Made by a program: the position numbers and the translations under genes. The notes beneath the pieces are model-generated. The model ran no database searches, had not been told where the DNA came from, and saw only the letters and a list, made by a program, of their open reading frames with translations. A stretch of DNA of 64,000 bases from Planctomycetia bacterium (GTDB lineage Bacteria; Planctomycetota; Phycisphaerae; UBA1845; UTPLA1): contig CP054187.1 in NCBI GenBank assembly GCA_015200345.1, positions 3,084,470-3,148,469 on the forward strand, in the 5' to 3' direction. Of the stretch, positions 40,419-49,243 are shown in pieces. How positions within the stretch are numbered: position 1 is the first letter of the stretch; every line of letters starts with the position of its first letter.

Positions 40419-40722
40419 GGCGATGGCTCCCTTCTTGTTGTGCAACCCTTCCTGCGGCCGATTCGAATGGCGCTTCAGCGAGATTGTAAGTACGCCGGAA
40501 GGAGGTGGCAATAATGTCGCGCCGCGCGGGCGTCCGTGAATCAATTCGCTCCGACCCGTGCCGGCGGTGTTGGGCAAAAAGAAATAGCAACTGTGTGATT
40601 TCAATCCGATATTCGATTCGGCTGGAGCAGGTTCCGCGCGGACGTCTCGCGCGGATAAGGGGAGGCTCAACCGCTTCGCGCGGTGGGCGCGCGCCGCCGC
40701 GCGCAAGCAGGGGGGATGTGCC
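40419..40722. other. Intergenic region between divergent genes
   Basis: This 304-bp stretch separates the ferritin-like gene from the PilZ gene and should carry both promoters. I see no clear -35/-10 pair, RNA structure or reading frame in it. Confidence 0.4.
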
Positions 40723-41226
40723 ATGTTGTTTGACGAACCCATTCCGCTGGATGACTCGGACGATCCGAACGCACCCATCCCGCTCGAAGATGCGCCCGAG
40801 CATTCCGCGATCATCGTGCCCGAATCGAAGCGCGCCACATCGGTGCGCTGCCGTCGACGCGATGTACGACGCAGCCAGGGAAGCGCGATGCTTTGCTTCT
40901 CACATGAAACCGGCAGCGGCCGCGTCGATAACGCCGAGTGCCCCGTGCTGAACATCTCCAAGACCGGCGTCGCCATTGTCTTCGATCACGATGTCTGCGT
41001 GGGCACCTCGGCCTCGATCGCCTACCGCAGCATCAGCGGCCGACCGGTTCATCGCGGCGTGACGGTGCGACAGTGCCGGCCGCGCGACGACGGATATTTC
41101 GAGCTGGGGCTGCAATTCGACCGACCGCTGCAATTTGATGAAGCACGTCCCGCACGTCACGGACCGGGCCGTGAAGTCGCGCCGGGAATCCGGGCACGCA
41201 AGCTCAAACCATCGTCGGGCGATTGA
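40723..41226 (+). CDS. PilZ domain protein
   Basis: A 167-residue protein with an acidic, proline-rich N-terminal leader (about 1-38) and one PilZ domain. The two c-di-GMP contacts are present: the arginine pair in RRRDVRR (about residues 44-50) and the N-x-S-x2-G motif in LNISKTGVAI (about 76-85). It is likely a cytoplasmic c-di-GMP receptor; the effector is unknown. It precedes the UbiA-type prenyltransferase gene by 60 nt on the same strand. A second, unrelated PilZ gene sits at the other end of this gene block. Confidence 0.82.
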   Translation: MLFDEPIPLDDSDDPNAPIPLEDAPEHSAIIVPESKRATSVRCRRRDVRRSQGSAMLCFSHETGSGRVDNAECPVLNISKTGVAIVFDHDVCVGTSASIAYRSISGRPVHRGVTVRQCRPRDDGYFELGLQFDRPLQFDEARPARHGPGREVAPGIRARKLKPSSGD

Positions 41227-41286
41227 CGACCGCCCGGACCCTGCGTACCGTGTGGGCCGCGGTGTCTGGCGCGGGAGACCCAGGAC

Positions 41287-42249
41287 TTGATTAGAAAGTT
41301 CAGTGCGGCCGTCCGGTTGATGCGGCCTGCGCAATGGATCAAGAACGTGTTCGTCTTCGGCGCGCTGGTGTTTGGTCCGCGCCGGAACGATCCGCAGGCG
41401 ATTTTGCTGGCCTGCGCGGCCTTCGGCATTTTTTGTCTGCTTGCGGCATCCGTTTACGCCCTGAATGATCTTCTGGATCGGCGCGAGGATGCGGTGCACC
41501 CGACCAAACGCAATCGCCCGATTGCCAGCGGCGCGCTGTCACCGGTGGAAGGGGGCTTGTTTGCGATTCTGCTCGCGGCCGGGGGCGTCGCGGCGGCGCT
41601 GCAACTGCCGCGCGGCTTCGCGCTCACGGCCTGCCTCTACGTCGCGCTCAATCTGTTCTATTCCCTCTGGGCCAAGCACGTTGTGCTGATGGACGTGATC
41701 CTGATCGCCATCGGTTTCGTGCTGCGCGCGCTGGCCGGCGCGCAGGCCATCGATGTCGAAGTGTCGGCTTGGCTCGTCGTCTGCACGTTTACGCTTTGCC
41801 TGTTTCTCGGCTTCGGCAAGCGACGGTGTGAACTGGCCGTCATGAACACGGGCGATGCACACGCTCATCGCAAATCGCTGGTCGGTTACACACCCGAGCT
41901 GCTCGCGCACCTGTTGTCGGTCACGGGCGGCATCGCCGTCATCACGTTCCTCCTGTATACGCTCGATCCGAATACACCTTCCCCTAAATCGCTCGTCTTC
42001 ACCACCCCGCTGGTCTTCTACGCCATCTTTCGCTACGCATCGGTCATCGAACAGGGCCAACGCACCGGGCCGACCGACGTGCTGATCAAGGACCGGCCCT
42101 TTCTCGTTACCGCCATCCTGTGGACGGTCATGACGCTGGGGTTGATCGTCTTAGGCCCGGCCGTCGAAAAACACCTTCCCCGCTTGCGCTATCCGGGAAT
42201 GCCCCCGGCGACGCAACCCACGACCGGCGGCCAATCATCCGGCGGCTAA
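41287..42249 (+). CDS. UbiA-superfamily prenyltransferase (decaprenyl-phosphate phosphoribosyltransferase-like)
   Basis: A 320-residue integral membrane protein with about eight to nine helices. The first Asp-rich motif N60-D61-x2-D64-x3-D68 followed by HPTKRNRPIASG, and the second region LGFGKRRCEL, resemble DPPR synthase (UbiA family) more than menaquinone- or heme-directed members. DPPR synthase puts phosphoribose on polyprenyl phosphate for arabinose-type wall sugars; whether that reaction occurs here is unknown. The TTG start at 41287 is used because RLMRPAQWIKN normally follows about ten residues after the start. The tail after residue 300 is Pro/Thr/Gly-rich. Confidence 0.8.
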   Translation: MIRKFSAAVRLMRPAQWIKNVFVFGALVFGPRRNDPQAILLACAAFGIFCLLAASVYALNDLLDRREDAVHPTKRNRPIASGALSPVEGGLFAILLAAGGVAAALQLPRGFALTACLYVALNLFYSLWAKHVVLMDVILIAIGFVLRALAGAQAIDVEVSAWLVVCTFTLCLFLGFGKRRCELAVMNTGDAHAHRKSLVGYTPELLAHLLSVTGGIAVITFLLYTLDPNTPSPKSLVFTTPLVFYAIFRYASVIEQGQRTGPTDVLIKDRPFLVTAILWTVMTLGLIVLGPAVEKHLPRLRYPGMPPATQPTTGGQSSGG

Positions 42250-42388
42250 GTGCCTGTCATCGCCTCGGTTACAATCAATTGCCCCCGGCGCGAAGCGGTT
42301 GGAAAGAGAACCGGGCAGCGCTTCCGTTCATATTTATGACAGGAAGACCGTACGGTCTTCGTCTGAATCAGGTTGAGTGGACGCAATC

Positions 42389-42952
42389 ATGACGGTGGGT
42401 ATCAACGACGACGACCAGGCGTTGATCGTCGCGGCGCAGCAGGGTTCGCGCACGGCGCTGGACGCGCTGATTCGCCGTCATGATCGCTGGGTTCGCCACG
42501 TTGTGTACCGCGCGCTGGGCAACGCTTCGGCGGTCGAAGACGTCGCCCAGCAGGTCTGGACGACGGTCTGGCAGCAGATCGGGACGCTGGTTGATCCGTC
42601 GGCGTGGCGGGCGTGGTTGTATCGCACGGCGCGGAACGCCGCGATCGACGCGAGCCAGAAGTCGTCGCGCGAACGCCGGCGGCGTGCCCCGGTGGACGAG
42701 CAGACGCTGCCCGATCGCGACGGTTCGCCGGCGCTGCGGCTCGTCCGGGATGAAGAACACCGTCGAATGCTCGCGGCGATCAATGGGTTACCCGCGATTT
42801 ATCGCGAGCCGTTTGTATTGAAGCATCTGGAAGATTGGTCGTACGCGCAGATCGGCGAGGCCCTGGGGCTGCCGGTTGATACGGTGGAGACGCGGCTCGT
42901 TCGGGCACGGCGGCTGTTGCGGTCGGCCCTGAATGGATCGGCGAATCCGTAG
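42389..42952 (+). CDS. ECF-type RNA polymerase sigma factor
   Basis: A 187-residue sigma-70 family protein of ECF size. Region 2 lies at about residues 10-80 (AVEDVAQQVWTTVWQ and WLYRTARNAAID) and region 4 at about 120-175 (LPAIYREPFVLKHLEDWSYAQIGEALGLP, the recognition helix-turn-helix, then VETRLVRARRLL). The ATG at 42389 is preferred over a GTG four codons earlier because GAGTGGA is at a suitable distance. It is followed 39 nt later by a single-pass membrane protein gene with anti-sigma architecture and then by an exported PDZ protein. Confidence 0.9.
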   Translation: MTVGINDDDQALIVAAQQGSRTALDALIRRHDRWVRHVVYRALGNASAVEDVAQQVWTTVWQQIGTLVDPSAWRAWLYRTARNAAIDASQKSSRERRRRAPVDEQTLPDRDGSPALRLVRDEEHRRMLAAINGLPAIYREPFVLKHLEDWSYAQIGEALGLPVDTVETRLVRARRLLRSALNGSANP

Positions 42953-42991
42953 CCGCCGCAGCGGAAATGGACGCGGCGAGGTGGGTGTCGG

Positions 42992-43606
42992 ATGGACAGG
43001 CAAATGACGGACAAGCGAGACTGGACAGACGAGTCGGAGGCGGACTCGCCGATCGGCCTGGCGGTCGATGCGCGCGTGGAGCGGCTGATCGTGCGCCATC
43101 TTGACGGGGAGATCAGCCCGGCGGAGCAGCGCGAACTGGACGCGGTCTTGCAGTCGGATGCCGCCGCCCGCGAATTGCTGAACGAGTATCGCAGGTTGGA
43201 CGTTCTGGCGAAGCGCACGCTCCGTGCCGACTTTGCCGGTACGAGGACGGCGGCCGCGCCGCGGCATGTCAGCGGTTTTCGGCTCGCCACCGTCAGCATG
43301 TTGGCGACCGCGGCTGCCGTCGTCGTATTCTCGTTCCTGCCGGATTTGTGGCGCGGCGGTGAGCCGGATTCGCGCACAGCGGCGCGCCCGGCGCAGCCGC
43401 GCGCGGCCCGGTTGGCGCCTCCGCCGATGCAGGGTGCAGCGCCGGCGTACGTGGAATACCGCAATGATGATTTTCTGCCGAAGCGGCGCCAGCGCGACGT
43501 GATGCGCGACGTGATCGGCATTCGCGGCGACGACCCGAACGTGATCTACATTTTCGAGCGGAATACGCGCGCGACGCGGGTCGAGCCGATCGTGGCGGAT
43601 TTTTGA
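42992..43606 (+). CDS. Probable membrane-bound anti-sigma factor
   Basis: A 204-residue protein encoded directly after the ECF sigma gene. A cytoplasmic N-terminal part has VERLIVRHLDGEISPAEQRELDAVL (about residues 27-51), the anti-sigma-like helical segment found in many RsiW/ZAS proteins but without the zinc-binding HxxxCxxC. One transmembrane helix follows at about 98-118 (LATVSMLATAAAVVVFSFL), and the C-terminal about 85 residues would be periplasmic. Its function is inferred from gene order and layout. The end overlaps the start region of the next frame, so the PDZ gene probably belongs to the same transcript. Confidence 0.7.
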   Translation: MDRQMTDKRDWTDESEADSPIGLAVDARVERLIVRHLDGEISPAEQRELDAVLQSDAAARELLNEYRRLDVLAKRTLRADFAGTRTAAAPRHVSGFRLATVSMLATAAAVVVFSFLPDLWRGGEPDSRTAARPAQPRAARLAPPPMQGAAPAYVEYRNDDFLPKRRQRDVMRDVIGIRGDDPNVIYIFERNTRATRVEPIVADF

Positions 43607-43728
43607 CAGGCAGCCGGGTGCGTCGCCCGTCTTGGGAATTGAGTACACGAAAGAGCGAGCCGAATACCCATCGCGCAGCGCAAGAGGCGCTCGCGAACGC
43701 TAAGAAGAAGGAAAAAGGAGTGATCCCT

Positions 43729-45153
43729 ATGCGATCCATTCGTTGGTTGGCGGTGTTGTGTTGTGCGGCCATCGCGTCAAGCTCGGCGCTGGCCGCGATC
43801 GAAGAGCCGGCCGCACAGCCGGCGAAGGTCGAGTGCCAGGCGGTCGCCAGCGTGCGAATCGTGGCGGGGGACGAAAACTGCGATCCCGTCGTGCTCGAAG
43901 CCTTTGGTGACGGCGACGGCACCTGGGTGACCGAGGACGGCGACCATCTCACGCTGGCGTTTGTCGGGGCGGGCGACCCGACCGATGCCAACGGCGGTCA
44001 GAAGCTAGTGCAAAAGCTCCGCATCGCCGGCGATCCCGACGATCCCACCAGTCAGCCGAAGGTGCTGGCGTTTGTTGGGAACGATGATTCAGGTCTGAAG
44101 GCCGGTGGTCCGTGGCTGGGGGTGCAGTTTTCGCCGCTGCCCAAACCGCTGGCGGCGCAGTTGAAGATCGAGAGCGGCATCGGCCTGATGATCAGCAACG
44201 TGTATGAAGGTTCGCCCGCCGACGCGGCCGGTCTTCAGCAGTACGACGTGATTACCGCCGTGGACGGGCAGAAAGTGACGAACAACATTGGCGAGTTTCT
44301 TGAAAAGGTGAAGGTCTTCCAGCCCGGCGAGGCCCACGCGTTCTCGGTGGTGCGCGGCGGCCAGCCGATCACGGCGAACATCACGATCGGCACGCGCCCG
44401 GCGATGGACCAGATGCCCAAGGCCAAGTACGAGCCGGACGGAGAGGAAATGGTCGGCGGAAACGTGTTCGGCCGCGGCGGTATGTTGCAGAAGGATGCGA
44501 CGGGCAACTGGACGTTCAAGGGGTTCAACCTTCCGGACGTGCCGGATGTGATGAAGATGATTCCCGACGTGTCCGACTTGGATTTCAAGTTTAACCTGGC
44601 CGTGCCCGGCCCCGGTTCGCATCAGGTCTACGTCGGCAAGAGCCAGGGCAAGTCGATTCGCGTCGAAAAGCAGAACGACGGCCCGTTCACCGTGACGACC
44701 ACCGAAACCGTCAACGGTAACACGAACAGCACGACCAAGACGTACGCCACCGAGGAGGAGTTGAAGGCGGGCGATCCCGAGGCGCACAAGCTGCTTCAGA
44801 ACGGTCCATCGGTGCATTTCTTCGGCAAGCCGCTGGACGGCAACAAGTTTGAATGGCGATTCGATGGCGACTTCATGAAGAATCACGAGGAAGCCATGAA
44901 GCGCGTCGAGGAGACCATGAAGAAGCTGCACGAGAACCAGGGCGGCGTTTTCGGATTCGCCCCGGGCGCGCACGCCGGCGTGATTCTCCAACGCGCCAAG
45001 ACCAGCTTCGAGACCCTGCCCGACGGCAAGCTGCGCGTCACCCTGCGCTCCGGCGAGGATGAACTGGTCGACGTGTATGAAAACGCCGACGCGCTGAAGG
45101 CGGCGCGGCCGGAGTTGTACGAAAAATACCAGTCGCTTCAGTCGCAGAAGTAA
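43729..45153 (+). CDS. Exported PDZ domain protein
   Basis: A 474-residue protein; the ATG at 43729 follows AAAAAGGAG and starts a signal peptide ending near ALAA (residue 23). A PDZ domain at about 128-222 has WLGVQF, the SPADAAGLQQYDVITAVDGQ ligand-groove motif and FSVVRGGQPI. There is no Ser-protease domain, so this is a stand-alone periplasmic PDZ protein rather than a DegP-like protease. The remaining 250 residues are charged and contain VKVFQ, KRVEETMKKLHENQ helices and beta strands. Located after the sigma/anti-sigma pair, it may be a target or a sensor of that envelope-stress system. Confidence 0.82.
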   Translation: MRSIRWLAVLCCAAIASSSALAAIEEPAAQPAKVECQAVASVRIVAGDENCDPVVLEAFGDGDGTWVTEDGDHLTLAFVGAGDPTDANGGQKLVQKLRIAGDPDDPTSQPKVLAFVGNDDSGLKAGGPWLGVQFSPLPKPLAAQLKIESGIGLMISNVYEGSPADAAGLQQYDVITAVDGQKVTNNIGEFLEKVKVFQPGEAHAFSVVRGGQPITANITIGTRPAMDQMPKAKYEPDGEEMVGGNVFGRGGMLQKDATGNWTFKGFNLPDVPDVMKMIPDVSDLDFKFNLAVPGPGSHQVYVGKSQGKSIRVEKQNDGPFTVTTTETVNGNTNSTTKTYATEEELKAGDPEAHKLLQNGPSVHFFGKPLDGNKFEWRFDGDFMKNHEEAMKRVEETMKKLHENQGGVFGFAPGAHAGVILQRAKTSFETLPDGKLRVTLRSGEDELVDVYENADALKAARPELYEKYQSLQSQK

Positions 45154-45237
45154 GGCGACGGAGCGGCGGGGCTTAACCTGCTCCACTCCACCCTTCCCTG
45201 TCGCGGCGTCCTGCAAAGGGCGCTTCGACGGCGGAGC

Positions 45238-45297
45238 AAAACCGCGGTTCTGGCCGGCTCGGTTGCACGACCCCGAGCAGCCCGGGCCGCGGTTTTT
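45238..45297 (+). terminator. Rho-independent terminator after the PDZ gene
   Basis: AAAACCGCGG pairs perfectly with CCGCGGTTTT, followed by a further T, across a 39-base loop that can itself form CTCGG/CCGAG. It ends the sigma/anti-sigma/PDZ operon and precedes metK. The remaining parts of the 302-bp gap (45154-45455) show no known riboswitch. Confidence 0.7.
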
Positions 45298-45455
45298 CGC
45301 ATTTCCCGGGTTACGATGCGCGCGGAACGACGCGTGCGATTGGCTTGCTCCGCTGCGCCCCCACGATTAGAATGCCCGGCTCGATTGACCGAACCGATCC
45401 TTCCCGTTTCACAATCGGCGGAGCGGCAACCCGTTAATACCAGAGGAGCGCGTAC

Positions 45456-46691
45456 GTGGGCAAGAATGGAAAAGCGGCCAACGGCCAACATGTTTTCACC
45501 TCCGAATCCGTCAGCATGGGCCATCCCGACAAAGTGGCCGATCAGATCTCCGACACGGTGCTGGACGCCCTGCTCGCCAAAGACCCCGACGCGCGCGTGG
45601 CATGTGAAACGCTCGTGACCACCGGTCTCGTCGTCGTCGCCGGCGAGATCACCGTCCACAACAAGGCCGCCGAGCTGGCGCTCAACAACATTGAGAACGA
45701 CATTCGTAACACGATCCGCGACATCGGCTACACCGATCCGGCTTGCCAGTTCGACCACAAGAGCTGCGCCGTCATTCGCACGATCCACAGCCAGTCCGCG
45801 GACATCAGCCAGGGCGTCACGGCGAGGAAGGGCAAGGCCCAGGGCGCCGGCGACCAGGGACTGATGTTCGGCTTCGCCTGCCGCGAGACCCGCGCGCTCA
45901 TGCCGCTGCCGATTCACCTGTCGCATCGGCTGGTCGAACGGCTGGCGAACGTGCGCGAATCGGGCGAGATTCCGTGGCTGCGGCCCGACTCGAAAAGCCA
46001 GGTCACGATCGAGTATCAGGGCAACACCCCGGTCCGCCTGCGGACGATTGTCATCTCCACGCAGCATCAGGATCGGCCAGAGCTGCTCGACCGCAGCGGC
46101 AACGTGAACGACAAATTCAAAAAGACAATCATTGACAAAGTGGTCAAGCCGGTCTGCCTCGCCGAATGCCCGAAGCTCTGGAACAACCGGATCACGTTCC
46201 ACGTCAACCCCACGGGGCGGTTCGTCATCGGCGGTCCGCACGGCGACACGGGCCTGACCGGTCGCAAGATCATCGTGGACAGCTATGGCGGACGCGGGGC
46301 GCACGGCGGCGGCGCCTTCAGCGGAAAGGACCCGTCGAAGGTCGACCGCTCGGCGACCTACATGGCACGCTACGTCGCGAAGAACATCGTCGCGGCCGGA
46401 CTGGCCGACATCTGCGAGGTGCAGTTGGCGTACGCGATCGGCGTGGCCGATCCGGTCAGCGTGCTGGTCGACACCGAGGGCACGGCGCGCGTGCCGGAGC
46501 ACATCATTGAGAAGCTGGTGCGCGATCACTTCCCGCTGACCCCGGGCGGAATCATCAGCCATCTGAAGCTGAAGCGCCCGATCTATCGCAAGACGGCGGC
46601 GCACGGCCATTTCGGCCGCGCGGGCTTCAGCTGGGAGAAGACGGACATCGCCCCGGCGCTGAAGAAAGCCGCGGCGAGGTGGATGAAGTAA
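45456..46691 (+). CDS. metK: S-adenosylmethionine synthetase
   Basis: A 411-residue MetK, slightly longer than the 384 of E. coli. It has the ATP-binding start [17 protein letters not shown] (H23), [12 protein letters not shown], and the tripolyphosphatase signature [18 protein letters not shown]. The enzyme makes AdoMet from methionine and ATP. The GTG start at 45456 follows AGAGGAG at 8 nt. It is monocistronic with a terminator at its end. No S-box-type leader was found in front of it. Confidence 0.95.
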   Translation: MGKNGKAANGQHVFTSESVSMGHPDKVADQISDTVLDALLAKDPDARVACETLVTTGLVVVAGEITVHNKAAELALNNIENDIRNTIRDIGYTDPACQFDHKSCAVIRTIHSQSADISQGVTARKGKAQGAGDQGLMFGFACRETRALMPLPIHLSHRLVERLANVRESGEIPWLRPDSKSQVTIEYQGNTPVRLRTIVISTQHQDRPELLDRSGNVNDKFKKTIIDKVVKPVCLAECPKLWNNRITFHVNPTGRFVIGGPHGDTGLTGRKIIVDSYGGRGAHGGGAFSGKDPSKVDRSATYMARYVAKNIVAAGLADICEVQLAYAIGVADPVSVLVDTEGTARVPEHIIEKLVRDHFPLTPGGIISHLKLKRPIYRKTAAHGHFGRAGFSWEKTDIAPALKKAAARWMK

Positions 46692-46730
46692 CCTCCCGGC
46701 GTCGGGCAGCACTGGGCATTGCATTGCTTC

Positions 46731-46771
46731 ATAAAAAAGCCGGCGGTCTACGATCCGTCGGCTTCTTTTTT
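46731..46771. terminator. Bidirectional Rho-independent terminator
   Basis: AAGCCGGCGG pairs with CCGTCGGCTT (one G-T pair) across an eight-base loop, followed by CTTTTTTT on the plus strand and preceded by A6 for the minus strand. It lies between convergent metK and the FabZ-like gene. Confidence 0.8.
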
Positions 46772-46799
46772 TCTGCGCTCCCGGATGCCTCGCGTGGCG

Positions 46800-47330
46800 C
46801 TATAACTTCAACTGAATTCCTGCAATGACTCCTTCGAACACCATCGCACCATCCACGTAGGCCTGGGTTGCGCAGATGAATTTGCGCGGACGAGGATCGA
46901 CCGCCTTGTTGACCAGTATGATTCGTGCCGGGGGGATCACCGCGCCGCGAAACTTCGCGCCGTCGATGCCGCCGAAGCCCATGATTGCGCCGGGAAGGGG
47001 CACGAAAATGTGCTGGGCGAAGGCGGCCAATTGCGCCGCCGTCTCCATCATGAGCACACCGGGAAAAATCGGGCTGCCAGGCATGTGGCCGCGACACCAC
47101 CATTCGTCGGGGCGAACGTCGCGATAGCCCGCCATGATCATGTTGGCGCGATCGACATGGATAATCCCGTCGAGTTGCGACATTTCGTGGCGTTGCGGGA
47201 GGAAGGAATAAATCTCCTCACGGCTGTGAAGAACACTGCCGCAATCCAGCGTGGCGAGATCAAGGATCGGTGGCGGAGGCATGAAGAGGGGCTTTCTGGT
47301 GCGGGCCATGCGACCGGCGGGGTGATTCAT
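46800..47330 (-). CDS. FabZ-like (3R)-hydroxyacyl-ACP dehydratase
   Basis: A 176-residue hot-dog protein. The catalytic histidine is in GHMPGSPIFPGVLMME (HFPGxPxxPG in FabZ) and the Glu is in METAAQ two turns later; HVDRANMIMAGYRD upstream and KFRGAVIPPARI downstream fit FabZ topology. It would remove water from 3-hydroxyacyl-ACP in fatty acid elongation. The neighbourhood has no lpxD/lpxA genes, and the sequence is a divergent member, so a role in a specialised acyl pathway is possible. Three in-frame starts (47330, 47309, 47282) are possible; the longest is given because GGGGG stands before it. Confidence 0.78.
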   Translation of the reverse strand: MNHPAGRMARTRKPLFMPPPPILDLATLDCGSVLHSREEIYSFLPQRHEMSQLDGIIHVDRANMIMAGYRDVRPDEWWCRGHMPGSPIFPGVLMMETAAQLAAFAQHIFVPLPGAIMGFGGIDGAKFRGAVIPPARIILVNKAVDPRPRKFICATQAYVDGAMVFEGVIAGIQLKL

Positions 47331-47422
47331 CCCCCAGCCTGCCGGGCGCGTAAAAATGAGCCGACCGCGCTACTCGGCCCGAGCGGGACCGAGCGCGCGG
47401 CTCAAAAACGTGCATCAGCCGG

Positions 47423-47605
47423 CTAGCTGGGCGTGTCGGATGAGCGGACTTCGAGAATCTTCTTCCGCACTGTCTGCGCGGCGTTCTTGATGTCCTGCAT
47501 GGCCTTGCGGACGCGCGTGCCGGCCGCCTTGTTGCCGCCTTCGGCTTTGGCCACGTCGTCCGCGCACGATTCCACAAGCTGCTTCAATTGCTCGTACTCT
47601 TGCAT
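47423..47605 (-). CDS. Histone H1-like DNA-binding protein
   Basis: A 60-residue basic helical protein: a coiled N-terminal helix (EQLKQLVESCADDVAKAE) and the stretch GGNKAAGTRVRKAMQD followed by IKNAAQTVRKKILEVR. This matches the small histone H1-like proteins that are frequent in planctomycetes and related to the Chlamydia Hc1 core. It probably binds DNA non-specifically. GGGAG precedes the ATG. The protein is below the length usually scanned, and the gene stands alone between the FabZ-like gene and a 570-bp gap. Confidence 0.72.
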   Translation of the reverse strand: MQEYEQLKQLVESCADDVAKAEGGNKAAGTRVRKAMQDIKNAAQTVRKKILEVRSSDTPS

Positions 47606-48177
47606 GGTTCAAGTCTCCCAGTCGTTGCCCGGCCCCGCCGCGCGGGGGCCTTTGTGTGTTGTCACATCCGAGTCGCTTTGGCTCGGTGAGTCGTGTCCGC
47701 TCTTTTTGGCCTACTTGGAACGGGTCGCCGCAGTCTATCGCCCTCCAGAGCGGATTTCAAAGCGCCCATCGCGGTTTGCGACATAGTGTGTCATATTTGT
47801 CAGGCTCAACTGGTCGAACCCGCGAATCGTCGCTTAGGAAGGGTCCAAATAGCGTTTTACGTACCGTTCCAGCCGCGATTGTCTCGACCAAAGGATAGGC
47901 GGGTTATTTGCCGTCAGGGAATGTGAATCAGCCCGCCAAAAGGCCGATCTTTGACCTGCTGGACGTTCGCGGCGCTGTCCATACGCTATTGGCCCCATTA
48001 ATGCCGCGCCCTTGCGACTAACCCGTGAGCCGGGTTACACTGCTTGGCTCGGCCCTGACTGACTTGAGGTTGTGGCTTGAGTCCTTTGACGCGATGCACT
48101 TCCTCGGCACAATGCGGGTTGGTGTGGTTCGCGAAGTATGATTGCTGAAGGCTGGAGACGGTTTTCGGAGGTTTGAC
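47606..48177. other. Long intergenic region upstream of rpmH
   Basis: 572 bp without a convincing gene. It contains a hairpin GGCCCCGC/GCGGGGGCC near 47631-47650, a six-pair hairpin AACCCG/CGGGTT at 48020-48036 and a possible rpmH promoter. It is less G+C-rich than the coding neighbourhood. No clustered DnaA boxes were seen. Confidence 0.4.
48086..48113 (+). promoter_or_regulatory. Possible promoter of rpmH
   Basis: TTGACG and CACAAT are separated by 16 nt; transcription would begin about 60 nt before the rpmH start. The -10 is a poor match, so this is tentative. Confidence 0.3.
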
Positions 48178-48321
48178 ATGCATTATCCCCATCGCAAGAG
48201 CTATCGGAAACGCGCCCGCAAGCACGGCTTCCGCGCCCGCATGCGCACCCCCGGCGGCCGCAAAGTCATCGCCCGCAAGCGAAGGATCGGGCGCAAGGTC
48301 AACATCCGCGCCAAGTATTGA
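48178..48321 (+). CDS. rpmH: 50S ribosomal protein L34
   Basis: A 47-residue very basic protein: [18 protein letters not shown] then [18 protein letters not shown]. The core [20 protein letters not shown] aligns with the L34 signature (HGFRARM-T-xGRxVLxxRR). A GGAGG ribosome site lies 6 nt before the ATG. L34 sits near the exit tunnel of the large subunit. In most bacteria rpmH is followed by rnpA and yidC and lies close to dnaA; here the next gene is an unrelated deacetylase on the other strand, so it has been separated from that cluster. It is too short for most gene finders' default cut-offs. Confidence 0.9.
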   Translation: MHYPHRKSYRKRARKHGFRARMRTPGGRKVIARKRRIGRKVNIRAKY

Positions 48322-48415
48322 TTCGACCCGGCTTCGAAACTGAAGTTTGAAATCCAAGCTCTGAATCTCTGTTGATCCTGGCTTGAAATTTCAAACATGA
48401 ACTGGCTTCGTCATC

Positions 48416-49174
48416 TCAAAATCGCGGCGTGTCGATAATCGACGGCACGGGCCATTTCCCGAATTGCGCCGCCAGGTCGCTCACGCCGATGGGGCGCGGG
48501 ACGGCAAAGAGTTCCCCATACCGGTACCCGCAACCTCCGCCTTCGTAGCCGCCGACCGAGCGGATGTAGTGAATTAGATTCTCCAGCCGGCCGGGCGGGA
48601 ACTGTGATGCGTAGCAAGACACGGACGCGATCTTCTGATCGATCGTGTCGGTGATGTCCACGACCAGTTGCGACGGATAGTGATGCCCCTCGGCCGAGCG
48701 CGGGATCGGTCGATAGAGCAGGTGATCGACCGCGTGCGGCGCCGTGCCGCCGAAGCGGTCGTCCCACTTGGTGAGCTGCGAATAAAACCGCGCGGCTTCG
48801 ATGATGAGCTGCGATTGATAGTGATCGGGCGAGGCGGCGACGGTGCGGCCGGCGATTCCGACGACGATGCGCGGCTTGTATTTGCGAATGACGGTCGCCA
48901 GCGCGTAGCGCGGCTCCGGTCCGTCCATCAGCACGCGATTGGGCAGACCGAGCATTTCAAGCACCTGCACGCCGAGCGTATCGGCGGCGGCTTTCATCTC
49001 TTTCATGCGCGTTTCGGGTGAGCCGTGCGGCGTGGGTTCTCCGTTGGTGAGATGGACCATGCCAACGCGGTGGCCCTGTTTGACGAGCTTGGCGATGGTG
49101 CCGCCGCAGCCGATTTCGAGATCATCGGGATGGGGCGCGGTGAAAAGGACGTCGAGTGTGGCGGGTGCGGCCAT
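48416..49174 (-). CDS. PIG-L/LmbE-family deacetylase (BshB1-like)
   Basis: A 252-residue zinc deacetylase of the LmbE fold. The metal motif APHPDDLEIGCGG holds H15 and D17/D18, and SPDHYQSQ near residue 115 provides a further His ligand. Relatives remove acetyl groups from GlcNAc-linked thiols (bacillithiol and mycothiol synthesis) or from GlcNAc-inositol and antibiotics. The opening LDVLFTAPHPDDLEIGCGGT is typical of BshB1, so bacillithiol synthesis is a plausible role, but no bshA or bshC gene is close. It stands alone between rpmH and a secreted protein. Confidence 0.85.
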   Translation of the reverse strand: MAAPATLDVLFTAPHPDDLEIGCGGTIAKLVKQGHRVGMVHLTNGEPTPHGSPETRMKEMKAAADTLGVQVLEMLGLPNRVLMDGPEPRYALATVIRKYKPRIVVGIAGRTVAASPDHYQSQLIIEAARFYSQLTKWDDRFGGTAPHAVDHLLYRPIPRSAEGHHYPSQLVVDITDTIDQKIASVSCYASQFPPGRLENLIHYIRSVGGYEGGGCGYRYGELFAVPRPIGVSDLAAQFGKWPVPSIIDTPRF

Positions 49175-49243
49175 TCAGCGGACCTTCGTATCAGGATGGC
49201 TGGCTTTCAAACGGACGAATTGTAGAGAGAAGACCGACGCAGG

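Noticed and set aside
45154-45455. Possible SAM riboswitch before metK
   Set aside because: The structure seen there is a terminator at the end of the PDZ operon; no conserved riboswitch core was recognised between it and the metK start.
47606-48200. Possible chromosomal origin next to rpmH
   Set aside because: Only one DnaA-box-like TTATCCCCA was found, and it lies within the rpmH coding sequence; dnaA and other origin genes are absent.
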